Shown here: in pieces, positions 43,725-52,298 of the stretch
Layout: each line of letters begins with the position of its first letter
Position numbering within the stretch: position 1 is the first letter of the stretch
From: Ruania alkalisoli
GTDB taxonomy: Bacteria > Actinomycetota > Actinomycetes > Actinomycetales > Beutenbergiaceae
Assembly (NCBI RefSeq): GCF_014960965.1
Contig: NZ_CP063169.1
Span: 3,939,581 to 4,003,580 of the forward strand
DNA: 64,000 bases
Direction of reading: 5' to 3'
Made by a program: the position numbers and the translations under genes
Notes under the pieces: generated by a model
Told to the model about the DNA's origin: nothing
The model's input: only the letters and a program-made list of their open reading frames with translations
Database searches by the model: none

Positions 43725-45491
43725 TCACCCCTGACGTGCGTCGAAGGCTTGCTGGTGCAGATCGATGTACTCCGGCAGCCCCATCGCGCCGAACGCGGAC
43801 ACGTACTCCTCCCACGCGGCGTCGTCGTTGATGTCGAGCTCACCGATGGCGAAGCTGGCCATGTGCTGGCGCACGTGGCTCTCGATCGAGGTCGCGATAT
43901 CCGCGCGACGTGAGGCCTGCGTCTCGTCGAAGATCAACGAGGGCAGGAAGAACTCCCGCGGCTGCTGATACGGCTCGTACTCGGTGGTGGCGTTGTAGAG
44001 GAAGACCTCCAGGTCCGGATTGTCCGGGTCGGACAGCTGACCGAGGCGGAAGTCGTTGGAGTTGTAGGCCAGGGCCAGACCGCCCAGGCTGGTCCCGGCC
44101 GGGGGTGGCCAGGTCACACGGTCCCAGATGGCCTGCTCCCCGTTGATCCCGACGTCGCCTTCTTCGGCGTAGTTCCAGTTCTCCGTGTTCCCGGCCGCAG
44201 CGCGGAGAGTTCCCTCAAGCGTGAACATGTAGTCGAGCCACTGCACCAGCACTTCGGGGTTCTCGCAGTTGCGGGTGATCACGAACGGCCGGCTGCGGTC
44301 GGTCTCCCAGTTCCAGTTCGCGTAGCGCACACCGTTCGGGCCCTCGAGCGGCGGTACCGAGACGTAGTCACGCCAGAGGGCGTCCGGCTCGTCGGCGATG
44401 TCGGCGAAGAAGCCCCAGTAGTAGCTGCGGACGAACCCGAGGCGGCCCTGGTTGCCGGCCTGGAGCAGCTCGTCGGAGGTCATCGTGAAGGCGGAGCGGT
44501 CGAGCGTGCCGTCGTCGCTGAGGGTGCGCAGGTAGCGCAGACCTTCGCGCCACTCATCCTTGTCTGCGACGAACTCGACGTTGCCTTCGTTCAGGCGCAG
44601 CCACCCGCCGCCAGTGCCCTCGGAGCCTGGGTTGTATAGGAACGAGTTCATGATGAAGTTGTCGATGAAGTCGTTCGGGCCACCGCCGGAGAAGGGGATC
44701 ATCTGACCGGTACCGGACGGATCCTGTTCCTTGAACAGCTTGAGCACCTCGCGCAGGTCCTCCGTGGTCTGCGGCATCTCAGCACCGACCGCCTCGAGGT
44801 ACCGCTTGTTGATAAACGCGCGTGAGGGGCTCACCCGGCAGTGGTAGCAGTCGTTCGGAACAGCCATCTGATACTTGTGACCGTCCGTTGCGGTGAGCGC
44901 GGCTCCCCACTCGGGGTAGTCCTCCATCACCTGACGCAGCGCTGGCGCATAGGTCTCGATGAGATCCTCCAGCGGCTGGAACAGACCCTGGCTGCCGTAG
45001 AGGGAGACCTGATCGTTGGTGAAGGGGATCATCAGGTAGGCGTCCGGCATGTCGCCGGCCGTCATCTGTGCATTCACCCGGGTCAGGTCGGCGTCCTCGT
45101 TCAGCACGACGTCGTAGTTCACCGGGACGCCGGTCTGCTCCTCCATCCACTGGGTGAACTCGTTGGTGTTCCAGTCCCCGACGTCGTTGGGATTGAGCTT
45201 GGTGCCGATCGTGAAGGTGGCGTCACCGGTGTAGAACGGTTCGCGCACATAGGAGCGAGGTCCGACATAACCCTCCGGGTAGAGGATCCCCTCGGTGATC
45301 TCCTCTCCCAGCTGAACCTGCTCGACACCGTCGACGCCGCTCGCCTCGATCTCGCTCGGAGCCTCGGCTTCCGGTTCTCCGCCGCAGGCAGCGAGAACGC
45401 CAGTCGTGGCGAGAGCACCAGCGCCCGCTGCGCCGTAGCGAAGCAGCGAGCGACGGTCGAGGTCGCGCTCCAGGGGGTTGAACGTGGTCAT
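43725..45491 (-). CDS. Oligosaccharide ABC transporter substrate-binding lipoprotein
   Basis: 588 aa, the large LipO/YtcQ class that works with LplB/YtcP permeases. The leader has R-R-S-L-L (13-17), possibly a Tat signal, then the lipobox L-A-A-C with Cys36. W-M-E-E-Q-T-G-V-P-V-N-Y and M-T-A-G-D-M-P-D-A-Y-L-M mark the class. The ligand is likely an oligosaccharide large enough to be cut by the flanking GH28 and GH29 enzymes. Confidence 0.93.
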   Translation of the reverse strand: MTTFNPLERDLDRRSLLRYGAAGAGALATTGVLAACGGEPEAEAPSEIEASGVDGVEQVQLGEEITEGILYPEGYVGPRSYVREPFYTGDATFTIGTKLNPNDVGDWNTNEFTQWMEEQTGVPVNYDVVLNEDADLTRVNAQMTAGDMPDAYLMIPFTNDQVSLYGSQGLFQPLEDLIETYAPALRQVMEDYPEWGAALTATDGHKYQMAVPNDCYHCRVSPSRAFINKRYLEAVGAEMPQTTEDLREVLKLFKEQDPSGTGQMIPFSGGGPNDFIDNFIMNSFLYNPGSEGTGGGWLRLNEGNVEFVADKDEWREGLRYLRTLSDDGTLDRSAFTMTSDELLQAGNQGRLGFVRSYYWGFFADIADEPDALWRDYVSVPPLEGPNGVRYANWNWETDRSRPFVITRNCENPEVLVQWLDYMFTLEGTLRAAAGNTENWNYAEEGDVGINGEQAIWDRVTWPPPAGTSLGGLALAYNSNDFRLGQLSDPDNPDLEVFLYNATTEYEPYQQPREFFLPSLIFDETQASRRADIATSIESHVRQHMASFAIGELDINDDAAWEEYVSAFGAMGLPEYIDLHQQAFDARQG

Positions 45492-45515
45492 GCTCTTACC
45501 TCTCTTCGTTGAGAC

Positions 45516-46844
45516 TTACGCGGAGTGAGTGTTCGTCAGCATCAGGCCGACGACGTTCTCGATCGAGTCGGGCTCGGCCATCGACTCGAACGTGCTGTCA
45601 CAGATGTGGACGTCAGCGATGGGGCTGTGGGCGTACCCGGCCAGGTGCAGGGCACGCCTCGCCCGGCCGACCCGGACGTTGCTGATGCGAACGTGGCGCA
45701 CAGTCGGGGTCCGCGGGCCTTCCAGGCCCTCCCCCCGGAGGAAGTTGCAGCTGAGGAACTCGCGCCGCAACTCGGTCACCGCCACGTTGTCGACGTAGAC
45801 ATTCTCGACATATCCGCCACGTGCAGCGTTGGTCTTGATGTAGAGGCCGTACCAGAGGTTCGGTCCACCGATCGTGCAGTTGCGCACGTACACGTCGCGA
45901 ACGCCGGACGTGAGCTCGCTACCGATGGTGAATGCGCCGTACTTCATCGTCATCGCGCAGTCCTCGATCACCACATTCCGGCACGGCTCATCGACCCGTT
46001 CGGCGTCGTCTTCCCGGCCCGCCTTGATCGCCACCGCGTCGTCGCCGACGTCAAACCGGCAGTTCCGGATCACGACGTCGGTGCAGGACTCGGGGTCGAC
46101 ACCGTCGTTGTTGGGGCCATGACTGTCGATCTGCACGTCCTCGACGAGCACACCAGTGCACAGCACCGGGTGGATCTCCCACATGGGAGAGCCGACGATC
46201 CGCACCCCCTGCACCCAGACCTGCTCGCAGCGGTAGAACTCGATGAAGTTCGGCCGCAGATTGCTCGCCGGGGCCATGATCCGCTGCTTCGGCGGCACCC
46301 CCTGTCGAACCTGCTCCACCAGGTGTTCCCAGTCGTCCCCCTGAGCGGGGATCCCCGGGCGCCATCCGAACTCTTCCATCCCGCACCAGGGCCACCAGTG
46401 CTCGGTGTCAGCACCACCGTCGAGGATGCCGGCGCCGGTGACAGCAACGTTCTCGGCATCGTGGGCGTTGATGAGCGGGGCGTACCCCATCATCTCCACC
46501 CCCTGCCACCGGGTGAGGACGGGCGGAAGGTAGCGTTCGGGCTCGGGGATGAAACGCACCGTCGCCCCCGCGGCGACATGCAGATCGATGTTGCTGAAGA
46601 GCCGGATCGGCCCGGTCAGGTAGGTCCCCGCGCCGAGAACCACCCGGCCACCCCCGGCCCGGCGGACGGCGTCAATGGCACCGGCGATGGCAGCGGAGCA
46701 GTCCGTCGCGCCGTCGGCGACTGCCCCATGGTCCTCGACCAGCACCTCGCGGTCGGGGAAGGCAGGCGCCTGGACCCGGCGCACGATGGCGTCGGCCCGG
46801 TGCCAGCCGGGGCCGTCGTCCTGCCATTCATCGAGCTGCATCAT
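45516..46844 (-). CDS. GH28-family polygalacturonase-like enzyme, intracellular
   Basis: 442 aa, right-handed beta-helix. The GH28 acids are present: N-N-D (245-247) in H-G-P-N-N-D-G-V-D-P-E-S-C and G-D-D (267-269) in V-G-D-D-A-V-A-I-K-A-G. The usual G-H-G motif is replaced by Y-G-A-F-T-I-G-S, and the R-I-K site reads Y-I-K (335-337). It is therefore probably a specialised exo- or rhamnogalacturonan-type member rather than a standard endo-polygalacturonase. No signal peptide. It is the first gene of the GH28-lipoprotein-permeases-GH29 operon. Confidence 0.9.
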   Translation of the reverse strand: MMQLDEWQDDGPGWHRADAIVRRVQAPAFPDREVLVEDHGAVADGATDCSAAIAGAIDAVRRAGGGRVVLGAGTYLTGPIRLFSNIDLHVAAGATVRFIPEPERYLPPVLTRWQGVEMMGYAPLINAHDAENVAVTGAGILDGGADTEHWWPWCGMEEFGWRPGIPAQGDDWEHLVEQVRQGVPPKQRIMAPASNLRPNFIEFYRCEQVWVQGVRIVGSPMWEIHPVLCTGVLVEDVQIDSHGPNNDGVDPESCTDVVIRNCRFDVGDDAVAIKAGREDDAERVDEPCRNVVIEDCAMTMKYGAFTIGSELTSGVRDVYVRNCTIGGPNLWYGLYIKTNAARGGYVENVYVDNVAVTELRREFLSCNFLRGEGLEGPRTPTVRHVRISNVRVGRARRALHLAGYAHSPIADVHICDSTFESMAEPDSIENVVGLMLTNTHSA

Positions 46845-46923
46845 TGCCTTTCGCTTCTCACGTCCTCGTGCGATGAGACTCTTGGAAGGTACTATGTATG
46901 ACCCTTATGGTCAAGATCCTACC

Positions 46924-46938
46924 TATGACGTATGCCGT
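46924..46938 (-). promoter_or_regulatory. Candidate GntR operator, copy B
   Basis: On the plus strand it reads TATGACGTATGCCGT, matching the copy at 31441-31455 at 13 of 15 positions. On the minus strand a TAGGAT -10-like box lies just after it, about 70 nt before the GH28 start, so a bound repressor would block the promoter. A weaker related sequence (CTATGTATGAC) lies at 46892. Confidence 0.55.
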
Positions 46939-46951
46939 CACTTGATTCGAT

Positions 46952-48733
46952 TCACTGTGACGTCAAGGAGCCCGCAGGCTCGGGGCGATGAACGCCGGCC
47001 GGCCGGTAGCTCAGCGATCGACTCACGCCGAGCAGGTCGGCGAGGTACCAGACGATGGCCAACCACATCTCGGTCCCGCGCAGGCCGGGGGTCTCGGCCA
47101 GTGGGTCCCGCCCTGTCCCGGAGTCGGCGGCGAACGCGAACCCCTCACCGGGGCGCCAGTGGCTCAGGGCGTCAGCGAGCAGGCGCGCGGCCACCTGCCG
47201 GATCTCCTGCTGGCGGTAGTCACTCATGCGACCCGCAAGCCAGAGCGGATGCGCCACATCCAGCACGTTGCAGGCGTTCTGGCGATCAGCCGCGAAGTAA
47301 CGGGCATCCTGAGCGTGCGCAAGCACCGTGTCCACGACGCGCTCGGGGTGCGGCAGGGGCAGCCCGAACTGGGCGAACGACCCTCGCGCCGTGCGATAGA
47401 AGCCATTCACGGTCTCCAGCCGGCCCGAGCGCGGGTCGTCGGCGCCCCACATCCCCGTCCTCGGGTCCACGTGGGTGTGCAACCAGCCGAACAGCCCGGC
47501 CGCGGTGGCGGCACTGTGTGGTGTGCCGGCGCGGGTATTCCACAGCACCGCCGTCCCGAGCATGTCGGCGACGTTGCTGCTGCGCCACGGACTCCCGCGC
47601 CAGGGGAGTGAATCCAGCAGCGCGATCACTCCATCGGCACCGAGCTCGTCCACTGCGTGGATCGGGTGAGGCAGGCTGGACCCGAGCACCTCGAGCGCAT
47701 ACCCCACGCATAGCACGTGATAATGCGCATCGTCGACGCTCAGATCGGTCACTCTCGGCCCGGGGTGCCCGGAGGCATCGAGCTCGGCGATCATGCCGGA
47801 GGCCGGGTCCTGCAGCCCGCGTAGCCACGCGACGTGCTCTTCGCGGCTCAGCTGTGACGGGACGTCGCCGGTCAGGTAGGCCGCCACCTCGATCGCGTCG
47901 CAATGGGCGCGTACCGACGGCGCGTGCCCCGGCGCATCGACGTACCGGCCGGTGGCCGCGTCCCAGGATCTCGCGAGCACTTCCTCCGCCTGCTCGCGCA
48001 CCATCTGGTCGAACGCGCGCAGCTGCTCAGCCAGCGCGGGATCACCCGACGGCACAGGTCCACCGGAGGACACAGGTCCACCGGAGGGCACAGGTCCACT
48101 GGAGGGCACAGAGGCGGCCGTGGGCGGAGCGAGCTCGGGCACCCGCCACTTGCGCACCGTCGCCGGGTTCCCGGCGACGATCGCCCCGGCCGGCACGTCC
48201 TTGGTCACGATCGACCCAGCTCCGACGACGGCGCGGTCACCGATCGTGATCCCGTCCAGGACCATCACGTGCGAACCGATCCAGACGTCGTCGCCGATGG
48301 TGATGCCCCGCTGGGAGGTCGGCTGCTTGAAGACGGGCAGGTCCGGGTCGGTGATCGTGTGGTTGAAGGCCAGCATCGACGTGTGGGCGCCGATCCGCAC
48401 CGAGTGGCCGAGCCGGATGTTGCCCCGGATCACGCAGAACGGGTTGATCGTGCAGTTCGGGCCCGTCAGCAGCGTGCCCGTCAAGTAGGCGTGGCCGGAG
48501 ATGTAGGAGCTGCGCCCGAGCGTCAGCGTCTCTACCTGGATGGCGGCCAGCGGTGAGATGAAGCAGCGCTCACCGATCGAGGAGTCCGGCCGCACGCGCA
48601 GGAACTGCTCTTGCTGGGCGAGCTGCTCGGCCTTCTGCTCTTCACTGGCCTCAACCCAGAAGAACCAGGAGGAGTAGTCGTAGTGGTCGCGGTCGAAGGG
48701 GTTCGTCTCGATACCGGTCCTGGTCTCGCTCAT
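46952..48733 (-). CDS. Hexapeptide acyltransferase fused to alpha/alpha-toroid-like domain
   Basis: 593 aa. Residues about 45-200 are a left-handed beta-helix acyltransferase, with N-H-T-I-T-D near 125 (likely catalytic His) and I-G-D-D-V-W-I-G-S-H-V-M-V-L-D-G as typical hexapeptide coils. A Pro/Ser/Gly linker (about 208-228) made of 6-residue repeats joins it to a helical domain (about 230-585) that looks like an alpha/alpha toroid of polysaccharide enzymes. An acetyl- or acyl-sugar processing role is inferred. The ATG overlaps the stop of the upstream 911-aa gene (ATGA). Confidence 0.8.
   Translation of the reverse strand: MSETRTGIETNPFDRDHYDYSSWFFWVEASEEQKAEQLAQQEQFLRVRPDSSIGERCFISPLAAIQVETLTLGRSSYISGHAYLTGTLLTGPNCTINPFCVIRGNIRLGHSVRIGAHTSMLAFNHTITDPDLPVFKQPTSQRGITIGDDVWIGSHVMVLDGITIGDRAVVGAGSIVTKDVPAGAIVAGNPATVRKWRVPELAPPTAASVPSSGPVPSGGPVSSGGPVPSGDPALAEQLRAFDQMVREQAEEVLARSWDAATGRYVDAPGHAPSVRAHCDAIEVAAYLTGDVPSQLSREEHVAWLRGLQDPASGMIAELDASGHPGPRVTDLSVDDAHYHVLCVGYALEVLGSSLPHPIHAVDELGADGVIALLDSLPWRGSPWRSSNVADMLGTAVLWNTRAGTPHSAATAAGLFGWLHTHVDPRTGMWGADDPRSGRLETVNGFYRTARGSFAQFGLPLPHPERVVDTVLAHAQDARYFAADRQNACNVLDVAHPLWLAGRMSDYRQQEIRQVAARLLADALSHWRPGEGFAFAADSGTGRDPLAETPGLRGTEMWLAIVWYLADLLGVSRSLSYRPAGVHRPEPAGSLTSQ
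48054..48107 (-). repeat. 18-bp tandem repeat, 3 copies, in the linker
   Basis: Three 18-bp units (CACAGGTCCACCGGAGGR, plus strand) encode the Gly-Pro-Val-x-Ser-Gly linker between the two domains. The units differ at one or two bases. The repeat number is likely to vary between strains without breaking the frame. Confidence 0.9.
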
Positions 48734-51465
48734 GCCATGCTCCTGATCGGGTTCTCGTACAGCCAGTCGAAGGAATCCTCGCGCTCGGTGCCTGAGACGC
48801 TGCGACCGGTGAACTCCTGGTCGGCGGCGACAGCGCCGAGGATCACGTACGCGCCGCCGCCGGGGGCGAAGGTGTGCCGGCCCGCTTCGTAGCGGAAGGC
48901 GTGCACGTCCACTGCCGGGTTCCAGGAGACGGTCACCGCTGAGGTCAGCACCGGGGTGAGTCCGCCCCGCTCGTCGGCGTGCGTGTTCGTCTCCAGATCC
49001 GGCACCTGCAGCCAGGTGGGGCTGGAGTCCTTGAAGTAGCCGACCAACAGGTGCCCGTCCTGCGCCAACGAGAACTCCACGCTCGCCTCGCCGCCGAGCA
49101 CCGCGGACTTGGCGAACCGGACCCCGCGCAGGCCGGTCAGCTCCTCGGCGAGGGCGACCACCGGCTCGTCCACGTCGTCGAACAGCGCCTTCCCCTCCGC
49201 CACCTCGAAGACCTCGCCGCCGGCGTGAACCGTCAGGTCGATCCCGCGGAATCTGCCCGGTAATGCCGGGCGCTCCGCGACGGCCGGCGGGAGGTCGCCA
49301 CGGGCGAGGATCTCGGCGTTGGCCCGCAGGTTGGCCAGCTCGGCCTCATACTCAGGCAGGCATTGCTGCCAGTGCCCGTACACCTTGCCGTTCGGGAACG
49401 GGATCTTGCGCTGCGGCGTCTGCATGCTGTTCGCGTACCAGTAGGTGCCGGCCGTCAGGTCGGCCAGGCGGCGGTACACCTCCACGCTCGCCTCGACCAG
49501 GGAGACCGCCTCCCGCAGCCGGCCGGCGATGGCGAGAGGGTCACCCTCGAAAGTGGCCCGGGCGCGCAGGATCTCGACGGCGGCCCGCACCCTCAGGTCG
49601 TAGAAGTCGGCGATCAGAGCGATGGCTTGCGCGTCCCTGGCGAGCCGCTCGTACTCCGCTCCCCCGGTGCGCACCGCTGCACGCCCTGCGCCCACGGCGG
49701 CCTGCGCCCGCGAGGCGAAGCGCACCGCGTCCTCGACGACGTCCAGCGGGGTCTCCCCGATGTGCGTGCCCCCGGCCACCTCAGTCGCGACGAACTCCTC
49801 CAGCCGCTCCCCTGCCGGAGCGTGGGAGAGCCAGAGGTCGTCGTAGGCGCGGTGCCGGGCCGGGTTGGTGAGCTGGCTGAGCGTCATCCCGAGGCTGAGG
49901 GTCTGGCGGTTGCCCTCGGTGATCCCCAGCCGCCGCACCAGTCGCGGCGCGACCTGACCCATCGCCTCGAGCGTCTCGAGTGCTGCTGCTCCTGCCTGCT
50001 CGGAACCGAATTGCTCGGCGAGCCGGCCGGTCCAGTAGCGACGCTCGTCGTCGGCATCCCGATCGCACTTCCAGGCGTAGCGGTGCCAGGCCTCGAACCA
50101 GATCCAGTCCCGGTCGAGCTGACGCAGTCTCGGCTCCGCCCTATCCGGTGAGAGCGGCCACTCCCAGTAGAAGAGCGGGTACAGGTGCAGCCCGTTGCTG
50201 TCGAGGCGGTGGCGGATGGCGCGGACGCTGCGCTGGATGAAGGTGACGGCGCCGTACCGGAACGGTTCGAGGTCGGCCAGGATGTGGATGTTGACCACGT
50301 GGACCCCACCGAGCGAGGCGAGGTAGCGGTGGGTGCGCTGCCACTTCCCGCGCGGATTCCACGTGGTGAGGGACTCGCCGTTGTACTTGGCCTCGGTATG
50401 CAGGGCCGGATACCGGCCGGCGGACGCCTCGATCACCGGCTTGGGGTCCAGGGAGTGCGCGCGGAGCAGAATCGGTGGTGGCGCCTGGGCGCCGGCGGCC
50501 ACCACACCGTCCTCGACGGCGGGCAGGATGGTCTCGGTGAACCACTCGGTGCCGTAGAGGTCGCCCTGCAGCACCTCACCGAGGCAGACGTAGAGCCCGA
50601 CCTGCGGGAAGTCGCGCACGAAGTCGGTCAGGACCGCCCTGGTGTACCGCGAGGTGAGCTCGGTCGGTCGGGGCTGATGCAAGGGGATGTCGTGATGACG
50701 CGCGAACGGCAGCGGGATGTGGATGTTGTAGAACATCAAGAACAGCTGGATTCCGCGGCGCCCGGCCTCGGCCACCATCCACGCGAGGGTCTCCCGGTTG
50801 AGCGCGAGCTCGTCCGGGGTCACCTCGAGCGCTTCCGGGAACTGCGCCGTCTGCACGAACGAAGCGAACGGATGCCCGCTCCACAGGTAGATGACGTTGG
50901 CGCGCTGGCTGAGCAGCGTCTCGAACATCTCCAACCAGAGGTCGCGGTCGTAGAACCAGCCGAAGCGGTCGGGGGTGATCGGGTACTCATACACCTGCCG
51001 CGGCGGTTCCACCTCGGTGAGCTGGAGCCCGATCGCCGGCCCGCGTAGCGCCAGGTCGGGGGTCTGGCCGGTCTCGACATCCCAGGGGATCCCGCCCTCG
51101 GCGGCGATCAGCCGAGCCAGCTCCTGGCAGCCGTAGAGCACGCCGACGTCGTCGCCGCCGGTCACCACGAGGATCCGACCCGGCAGCATGCTCAGATAGA
51201 AGCCGTTCGGGCCCGGCGCCCCAGTGTTGTAGAGCAACCACTCCTGCTCTTCCAGCGCGGTGATCGCGGGCACCGTGCGATGACCGACAACGACGCACAC
51301 CTCCCCGTCCTGCGGACGCCGGATCGCGTTGCCGAGCGGTTCGTTCCGGTAGTCGATCCCCGTGTCGGCCAGGGCACGGCCGAGCATCTCGATCCCGTGC
51401 TGTGCGGCGGGACCGAGATCGGCGGCCGGGCTGATCACGACGGCGTGCTGCGCTGAGCCGGACAC
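48730..51465 (-). CDS. Large glycoside-hydrolase-like protein, family not assigned
   Basis: 911 aa from GTG 51465, which has GGGAG 6 nt upstream. The first 120 residues look like the N-terminal domain of GH20/GH67-type enzymes (G-F-Y-L-S-M-L-P-G-R-I-L-V-V-T-G-G-D-D-x-G-V-L-Y-G). A probable TIM barrel follows (about 160-480, with L-W-S-G-H-P-F-A and H-T-E-A-K-Y-N-G-E), then a helical region and a C-terminal beta domain. No signal peptide. The candidate acids (L-G-E-V-L-Q-G-D; A-K-Y-N-G-E) are not enough to name a family. It is divergent from GntR-2. Confidence 0.7.
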   Translation of the reverse strand: MSGSAQHAVVISPAADLGPAAQHGIEMLGRALADTGIDYRNEPLGNAIRRPQDGEVCVVVGHRTVPAITALEEQEWLLYNTGAPGPNGFYLSMLPGRILVVTGGDDVGVLYGCQELARLIAAEGGIPWDVETGQTPDLALRGPAIGLQLTEVEPPRQVYEYPITPDRFGWFYDRDLWLEMFETLLSQRANVIYLWSGHPFASFVQTAQFPEALEVTPDELALNRETLAWMVAEAGRRGIQLFLMFYNIHIPLPFARHHDIPLHQPRPTELTSRYTRAVLTDFVRDFPQVGLYVCLGEVLQGDLYGTEWFTETILPAVEDGVVAAGAQAPPPILLRAHSLDPKPVIEASAGRYPALHTEAKYNGESLTTWNPRGKWQRTHRYLASLGGVHVVNIHILADLEPFRYGAVTFIQRSVRAIRHRLDSNGLHLYPLFYWEWPLSPDRAEPRLRQLDRDWIWFEAWHRYAWKCDRDADDERRYWTGRLAEQFGSEQAGAAALETLEAMGQVAPRLVRRLGITEGNRQTLSLGMTLSQLTNPARHRAYDDLWLSHAPAGERLEEFVATEVAGGTHIGETPLDVVEDAVRFASRAQAAVGAGRAAVRTGGAEYERLARDAQAIALIADFYDLRVRAAVEILRARATFEGDPLAIAGRLREAVSLVEASVEVYRRLADLTAGTYWYANSMQTPQRKIPFPNGKVYGHWQQCLPEYEAELANLRANAEILARGDLPPAVAERPALPGRFRGIDLTVHAGGEVFEVAEGKALFDDVDEPVVALAEELTGLRGVRFAKSAVLGGEASVEFSLAQDGHLLVGYFKDSSPTWLQVPDLETNTHADERGGLTPVLTSAVTVSWNPAVDVHAFRYEAGRHTFAPGGGAYVILGAVAADQEFTGRSVSGTEREDSFDWLYENPIRSMA

Positions 51466-51590
51466 AAAGAACTCCCGTAGTTCTGCTCGGTGGTCTCGCC
51501 CGGTCGCAGGCGAGATGGCGAAGATAGCATCGTGCGATACCAGATACAATGTCTTGCGATCGGAGGGCGGAGGCTGGTAGAGATGACACC

Positions 51591-52298
51591 ATGACCCCAC
51601 CACCGGAGGTGGCGGATCCGGCCCCTCGACCGGCACTCGCCCTCGAACAGCCCATCTCCCGCGGCGATCGCGTCCGCGACGTGATCCAGGCAGCGATCCT
51701 CGACGCACGACTCCCGCAGGGCACGCCGCTCGTCGAGCGAGAGCTCTCTGCCATGCTCGGCGTCTCCAAGACGCCCATTCGCGAAGCGCTCAAGCAGCTC
51801 CAGTCCAGTGGCCTCGTCGTATCCACCGCGTATCAGGGCATGCGAGTCCGGGTGCTCGATGCCGCGATCGTGCGTGAGGTGACCGACGCCCGGCTGGCGG
51901 TCGAGCCGCAGGCCCTCCGCCTGGCCATCGCCGCTCGGGGCGCGACCACTTTCGATGAGGCACGTGAACTCCTTGCCCGGACCGAAGCACTGGTCAGCGC
52001 CGATGACACCGCCGAGCTCAGCGTGTCCAACAGAGCCTTCCACCGGTGCCTCTATGCGGCCTGCGGCAACGATCTGCTCACTGACTTCCTCGACAAGCTG
52101 CAGGCGCTGAGCAGCTTCATCGCCACGGCCGGCTGGCACCTGCAGGCGACCTACGACGAGGAACTCGCCGAGCACACCCGACTGCTGGCGGCGTTCGAAC
52201 GGGCCGACGTCGACACGGCCACCACCTTGCTGCGAAGCCACATCAGCACGGCGGCCGAAGGCACTCTCCGTGCGCTCGAGAGCGGGTCCGGCTCATGA
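51591..52298 (+). CDS. GntR/FadR-family transcriptional regulator 2
   Basis: 235 aa. HTH at about 25-85 (V-E-R-E-L-S-A-M-L-G-V-S-K-T-P-I-R-E-A-L) and an FCD domain (about 95-225) with the metal-site His of A-F-H-R-C-L-Y and E-H-T-R-L-L-A-A-F. It heads the plus-strand operon through 58380 and overlaps the next gene (ATGA), so it is probably autoregulated. The 125-bp divergent region holds AGATACAATGTCT, an imperfect palindrome that may be its site. Confidence 0.92.
   Translation: MTPPPEVADPAPRPALALEQPISRGDRVRDVIQAAILDARLPQGTPLVERELSAMLGVSKTPIREALKQLQSSGLVVSTAYQGMRVRVLDAAIVREVTDARLAVEPQALRLAIAARGATTFDEARELLARTEALVSADDTAELSVSNRAFHRCLYAACGNDLLTDFLDKLQALSSFIATAGWHLQATYDEELAEHTRLLAAFERADVDTATTLLRSHISTAAEGTLRALESGSGS

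Noticed and set aside
46675-48249. 524-aa plus-strand frame opposite the acyltransferase fusion
   Set aside because: It is an Arg/Pro-rich antisense shadow of a gene with clear domains.
49263-50151. Plus-strand frames opposite the 911-aa gene
   Set aside because: They are antisense and Arg/Pro-rich with no ribosome site.
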